Of a stretch of 44,929 nt of DNA, positions 42,178 through 44,929 are shown in pieces. Source of the DNA: an uncultured Lachnospiraceae bacterium (GTDB lineage: Bacteria; Bacillota; Clostridia; Lachnospirales; Lachnospiraceae); the NCBI GenBank assembly GCA_910578475.1, contig CAJTRK010000028.1, positions 1 to 44,929 on the forward strand. The letters are read 5' to 3'. A program made the position numbers and the translations under genes. Below the pieces are notes generated by a model. That model had not been told where the DNA came from. It saw nothing but the letters and a program-made list of their open reading frames with translations, and searched no databases. Position 1 is the stretch's first letter, and the number at the start of each line of letters is the position of its first letter.

Positions 42178-43506
42178 ATGGAAAAGAAGTATCAAATTTT
42201 TATAAGTTCTACATATGAAGATTTAAAAGAAGAAAGAAGAAAAGTTCAAGATACGATTTTGTCTATGTACCAATTTCCTATTGGTATGGAAATGTTTAGC
42301 GCTGCGGATGAGGAGCAGTGGGAGATTATTCAGGAGACAATCGATAGTTCTGATTATTATGTACTTATTATTGGCCATAGATATGGAAGCATCATTGAAA
42401 ATGGAGAGTGTGCAGGAATTAGTTATACGCAGAAAGAATATAGGTATGCAGCAAAAAAGCAGATACCTATATTGGCATTTTTGATTGATTCAAGTGTTGC
42501 TGTAATACCAGAAAAAATGGAACAGAACACGAATAAAAGGAAAAAGTTAGATGCGTTTATAGAAGAAGTAAAAAGGGGCAGAACTGTTCAATGGTGGACA
42601 AGTAAAGAGGATCTTGCTAATAAAGTAATGAATTCCTTAAATAAGCAATTTGCTAGAGGAAAAAGGCCAGGGTGGGTGCGAGCAAATGGACTAAAATTAG
42701 AAGAGACTCAAGCCGAATTGGTAGAAATAAGTAAGGAGAATAGGAGACTGAGAGAAGAGAATGAAAAGTTAAAAAGAAGTGTACAACAAAGGAAACCGAT
42801 TTTTGAAGTAAAATTTAATAATAATGAGTTTATTAGTTGTAAATGTAAAAATGTCTCTGTAAATGATATTGAAGCAGAGTTTATGCCCATTACGTCTGAA
42901 TATTTGAAAGATGCAGGTTTGGAGGGTAAGATACCGCAGAAGGATATAGATAATTATAATAGTAGTTTGCCTTCTGAAGCAGAAATGAGAGAATACCTTG
43001 ATAAGTATAAAATATTCAGAGGTATAAAATACAATAATATACCATTTGTTGTAAAAATAAAAAATGTAGGTAACTGCAAGGCAAATGATATAAATATACA
43101 AATTCATATGCCTACTGGAGTAAGAATTTTTAGTAAAGCTATGCTTGAAGAACTAAAAGAGCCTAAAGCTCCAGAAACTTTAGAAAATCCAATAAATTCG
43201 TTTTATAGTAAATCATATTTGGGAGCAGCAACATCGTCATTGGAGAATATTTTTAATGTAGGGAGAGGAATAGGCGCATACAATATATCTTCATTGACAA
43301 ATTCTTTTAGTATTAATAATGATGAAGAAATTAAGGATAACTGCTTGAATATTTGGAATCGAAGTATGATACATACAGGAGAATATGAATCAGAGGAATA
43401 TTACCTGGTACCATTAAAAATCGGAAAATATGAAATGGAGGTTAGGATTGTTTGTGAAGAATTCGCGGAAGAAAATATACAGAAATATGAGATTATTGTG
43501 GAATAA
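42178..43506 (+). CDS. DUF4062 domain protein
   Basis: A 442-residue AT-rich protein. The N-terminal DUF4062 domain (about 1-165) is clear from KYQIFISSTYEDLKEERRKV, MEMFSAADEEQWEIIQ, SDYYVLIIGHRYGS and SYTQKEYRYA; this fold is related to TIR-like domains and is often found at the front of signalling or defence proteins. A coiled coil follows (about 175-202, ELVEISKENRRLREENEKLK). The C-terminal ~230 residues are not recognised. AGGAG lies six bases before the ATG. A HEPN-like gene follows. Confidence 0.82.
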   Translation: MEKKYQIFISSTYEDLKEERRKVQDTILSMYQFPIGMEMFSAADEEQWEIIQETIDSSDYYVLIIGHRYGSIIENGECAGISYTQKEYRYAAKKQIPILAFLIDSSVAVIPEKMEQNTNKRKKLDAFIEEVKRGRTVQWWTSKEDLANKVMNSLNKQFARGKRPGWVRANGLKLEETQAELVEISKENRRLREENEKLKRSVQQRKPIFEVKFNNNEFISCKCKNVSVNDIEAEFMPITSEYLKDAGLEGKIPQKDIDNYNSSLPSEAEMREYLDKYKIFRGIKYNNIPFVVKIKNVGNCKANDINIQIHMPTGVRIFSKAMLEELKEPKAPETLENPINSFYSKSYLGAATSSLENIFNVGRGIGAYNISSLTNSFSINNDEEIKDNCLNIWNRSMIHTGEYESEEYYLVPLKIGKYEMEVRIVCEEFAEENIQKYEIIVE

Positions 43507-43586
43507 AGTAAGACAGTAAATAATGTAGTAGTTTATGCTTGAAGTTAAATTGGTATCAAAGATAAGTTAGAAAAAGGTCATTAAGA

Positions 43587-44098
43587 ATGGATGATAAAAT
43601 GAGCGAAACATTATACTTGATTCAAAAAGAATGTTTGAACATGCATGTGCTTTTTGTGATTGTGCAAAATTTTGCGAAGTTGAATCCAGTAATATTGAAT
43701 ATAGAATGCGTTCTCATACAGTTTCTGGAATTGTAAATTCTGCATTTGCATGTGAAATTTTTATTAAAACACTATTAGTTTTTCATGGAAGAACTATTAT
43801 GGATATAAAAGGACATGAATTGAAATTGCTATGGGAAAAATTTAAAAAAGAAGATTACGAAACTGCAATGTATGTTGAAAAAGGAATATGTGAATGGTTT
43901 AGAACAGGAGATGAAAATTTATTTGATAGACTAATTAATGAGGCTTCCAATGCTTTTGAATACTGGCGTTACATTTATGAAAAGCAAGAAGGAACTATTA
44001 ATATGAATTTTTTATTGGGTTTCAGATATAGGTTAAGAGAAGTATGTTGTAATAAATTGTTTGGAGAAACATGGAATGAGTATAAGTCTATGGAGTAA
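43587..44098 (+). CDS. HEPN-like protein, apparently frameshifted near its start
   Basis: The main frame (43631-44098, 155 residues from an internal ATG) has a HEPN-like pattern: VNSAFACEIFIKTLLVFHG followed by KGHELKLLWEKF. The best translation start is the ATG at 43587 after AAAAAGG, which reads MDDKMSETLYLIQK in another frame. One extra A in the five-A run at 43624-43628 would join the two frames into one natural protein of about 170 residues. So the gene is either broken, shifted by slippage on the A-run, or the base is a sequence error. The gene lies 80 bases after the DUF4062 gene. Confidence 0.6.
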
Positions 44099-44157
44099 AG
44101 TGACAAAGGAGTTTTTCAATTTTAATAAATTATCCGTAAATGTAAATAAAATATGGG

Positions 44158-44582
44158 ATATATTGTCGAATGGTGTTAGGATGTCTTAGTTCTCGGTGGA
44201 TAAAGTTACGGAAACCTCACAAAGCCCGTAAATACGGCATCCTTGGCAGTACATAGGTCTGAAATTTACATTATTTTCGTGTGTTTTTAGGGGCAATTTT
44301 ACATTCGGGAGTGGACGAACTTTTGTTCTGGGGTTCTTTTGCCAAAAAGTATAAACGATTTGGCGAAAGTCGGATACAATTTGGCGAAAGTGAAACCTTC
44401 TGGCAAAACCTCATACGATTTGGCAAAAGTGAAACAATTTGGCAAAACCCCATACAATCTGGCAAAACCCGATAGTTTCGCCAAATTGTATAGGGTTTTG
44501 CCGAAAAGTATAGGGGTTTCGCCAAATGATATATGATTAAAACGATAAAAATATAATGGGAAAGTGATAAGAGCTGTGCGTA
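44158..44582. repeat. Element C: conserved leader plus inverted ~20-bp-period array
   Basis: Homologous to element B over its whole length. In the array, T(T/C)TGGC(A/G)AAA motifs start at 44359, 44380, 44399, 44419, 44438 and 44458; reversed motifs are at 44341, 44480, 44500 and 44521. Arms 44438-44468 and 44475-44505 form a ~31-bp inverted repeat with a CCGATA loop and a few mismatches. No gene is supported here. Confidence 0.8.
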
Positions 44583-44689
44583 GGATTGCAAGTGGGAAAA
44601 GAAAAAAGCCGGAAACTATCTTGTAGCGTCCGACATTTTCTGATAAAATATCCATACGGGGTACTGCCATAACGGGATAGGCGGTCAGT

Positions 44690-44929
44690 GTGCGCCCAGC
44701 AAAGGGTATAGTGTTTCATGGGTGGAAATCCCATTCGGTAAGAGTCTAGCCAACTCACCGATAGCGAGTCTTGGGTATCTGGTGGCAACACTATGGTACT
44801 AAGCGTAGACAGCAAGGTGATAGGGTCATAAGGCATTTCAGCCCCGAAATCCTAGTCAATCAATGTGGAGACATACTACTAACGATGGAATCCAATATCG
44901 TGGCATTCGTATCTGGCAAGAATGTCGCG
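44690..44929 (+). mobile_element. Group II intron, 5' part (truncated by window end)
   Basis: GTGCGCCCAGCA at 44690 is the consensus 5' end of bacterial group II introns (GUGYG then CCCAG). The following sequence has domain I features known from Ll.LtrB-like introns: GAAATCCCATTCGGTAAGAG, CTAGCCAACTCACCGATAGCGAGTC-type pairing, and GGTACTAAGCGTAGACAGC. The ribozyme continues past the window, so the reverse transcriptase and 3' end are not seen. The exon to its left (44583-44689) holds no gene I recognise. GTGTG at 44688 is an alternative first base. Confidence 0.85.

Noticed and set aside
44341..44530. CRISPR array
   Set aside because: Same reasons as for the array near 36 kb; the units are short, inverted at the centre and lack spacers of constant length.
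44299..44670. Minus-strand frame of 123 codons across element C
   Set aside because: It reads the array repeats and has no family resemblance; its start has no clear ribosome-binding site.

Overview
The window looks like a chromosomal segment of a low-to-middle GC clostridial Firmicute, most likely a Lachnospiraceae-type gut anaerobe. The basis is the PolC-type replicase, the conserved pyrH-frr-uppS-cdsA-dxr-rseP-ispG-polC order, pyruvate phosphate dikinase, rubrerythrin, a VanRS/VanY-like set and TTG starts with strong Shine-Dalgarno sites. No rRNA or tRNA gene was seen.

Layout. 1-900: a small BrnT-type toxin-antitoxin pair lying between two copies of a terminator-bearing repeat. 0.9-6.0 kb: a VanR/VanS-like two-component system, a VanY-like D,D-carboxypeptidase and a large lipoprotein that joins a sensor-like beta-propeller half to a solute-binding half; no D-Ala-D-Lac or D-Ala-D-Ser ligase is present. 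6.2-10.5 kb: a DUF6033-like protein, a membrane spermidine-synthase-like protein, rubrerythrin and a peptidoglycan/polysaccharide deacetylase. 10.5-25.3 kb: a bactofilin followed by the housekeeping run pyrH, frr, uppS, cdsA, dxr, rseP, ispG, polC (UMP supply, ribosome recycling, undecaprenyl and phospholipid precursors, isoprenoids, membrane proteolysis, replication). A PP2C phosphatase / Ser-Thr kinase pair with its own promoter, and a tandem structured repeat, sit inside this run between rseP and ispG. 25.3-28.7 kb: a leftward ABC-F ATPase, PHP phosphoesterase and HAD phosphatase. 28.9-32.5 kb: a glycerophosphodiesterase and ppdK.

32.5-44.9 kb is an accessory region. It has an AT-rich P-loop ATPase plus HNH-type gene behind a hairpin-packed leader; a metabolic block (histidine phosphatase, SnoaL-like protein, two HxlR regulators, nitroreductase, FMN riboswitch with ribU, amidohydrolase); a truncated ParB-like gene of conjugative-element type; a DUF4062 protein with a HEPN-like partner that appears frameshifted; and the 5' end of a group II intron that runs off the window.

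The most unusual material is non-coding. (1) Two tandem ~154-bp units before ispG fold into the same five-helix plan with different but compensating bases, which points to a selected RNA (or single-stranded DNA) structure. (2) Two homologous ~430-bp intergenic elements (35.8-36.2 and 44.2-44.6 kb) consist of a conserved leader and an array of ~20-bp-period motifs that turns around at an inversion point; a remnant of a third lies at 32.7 kb. These elements bracket the candidate defence genes. (3) The ATPase/HNH pair has a promoter followed by four adjacent stem-loops, the last an intrinsic terminator, before its start codon. All functional readings of these three are inference from sequence alone.
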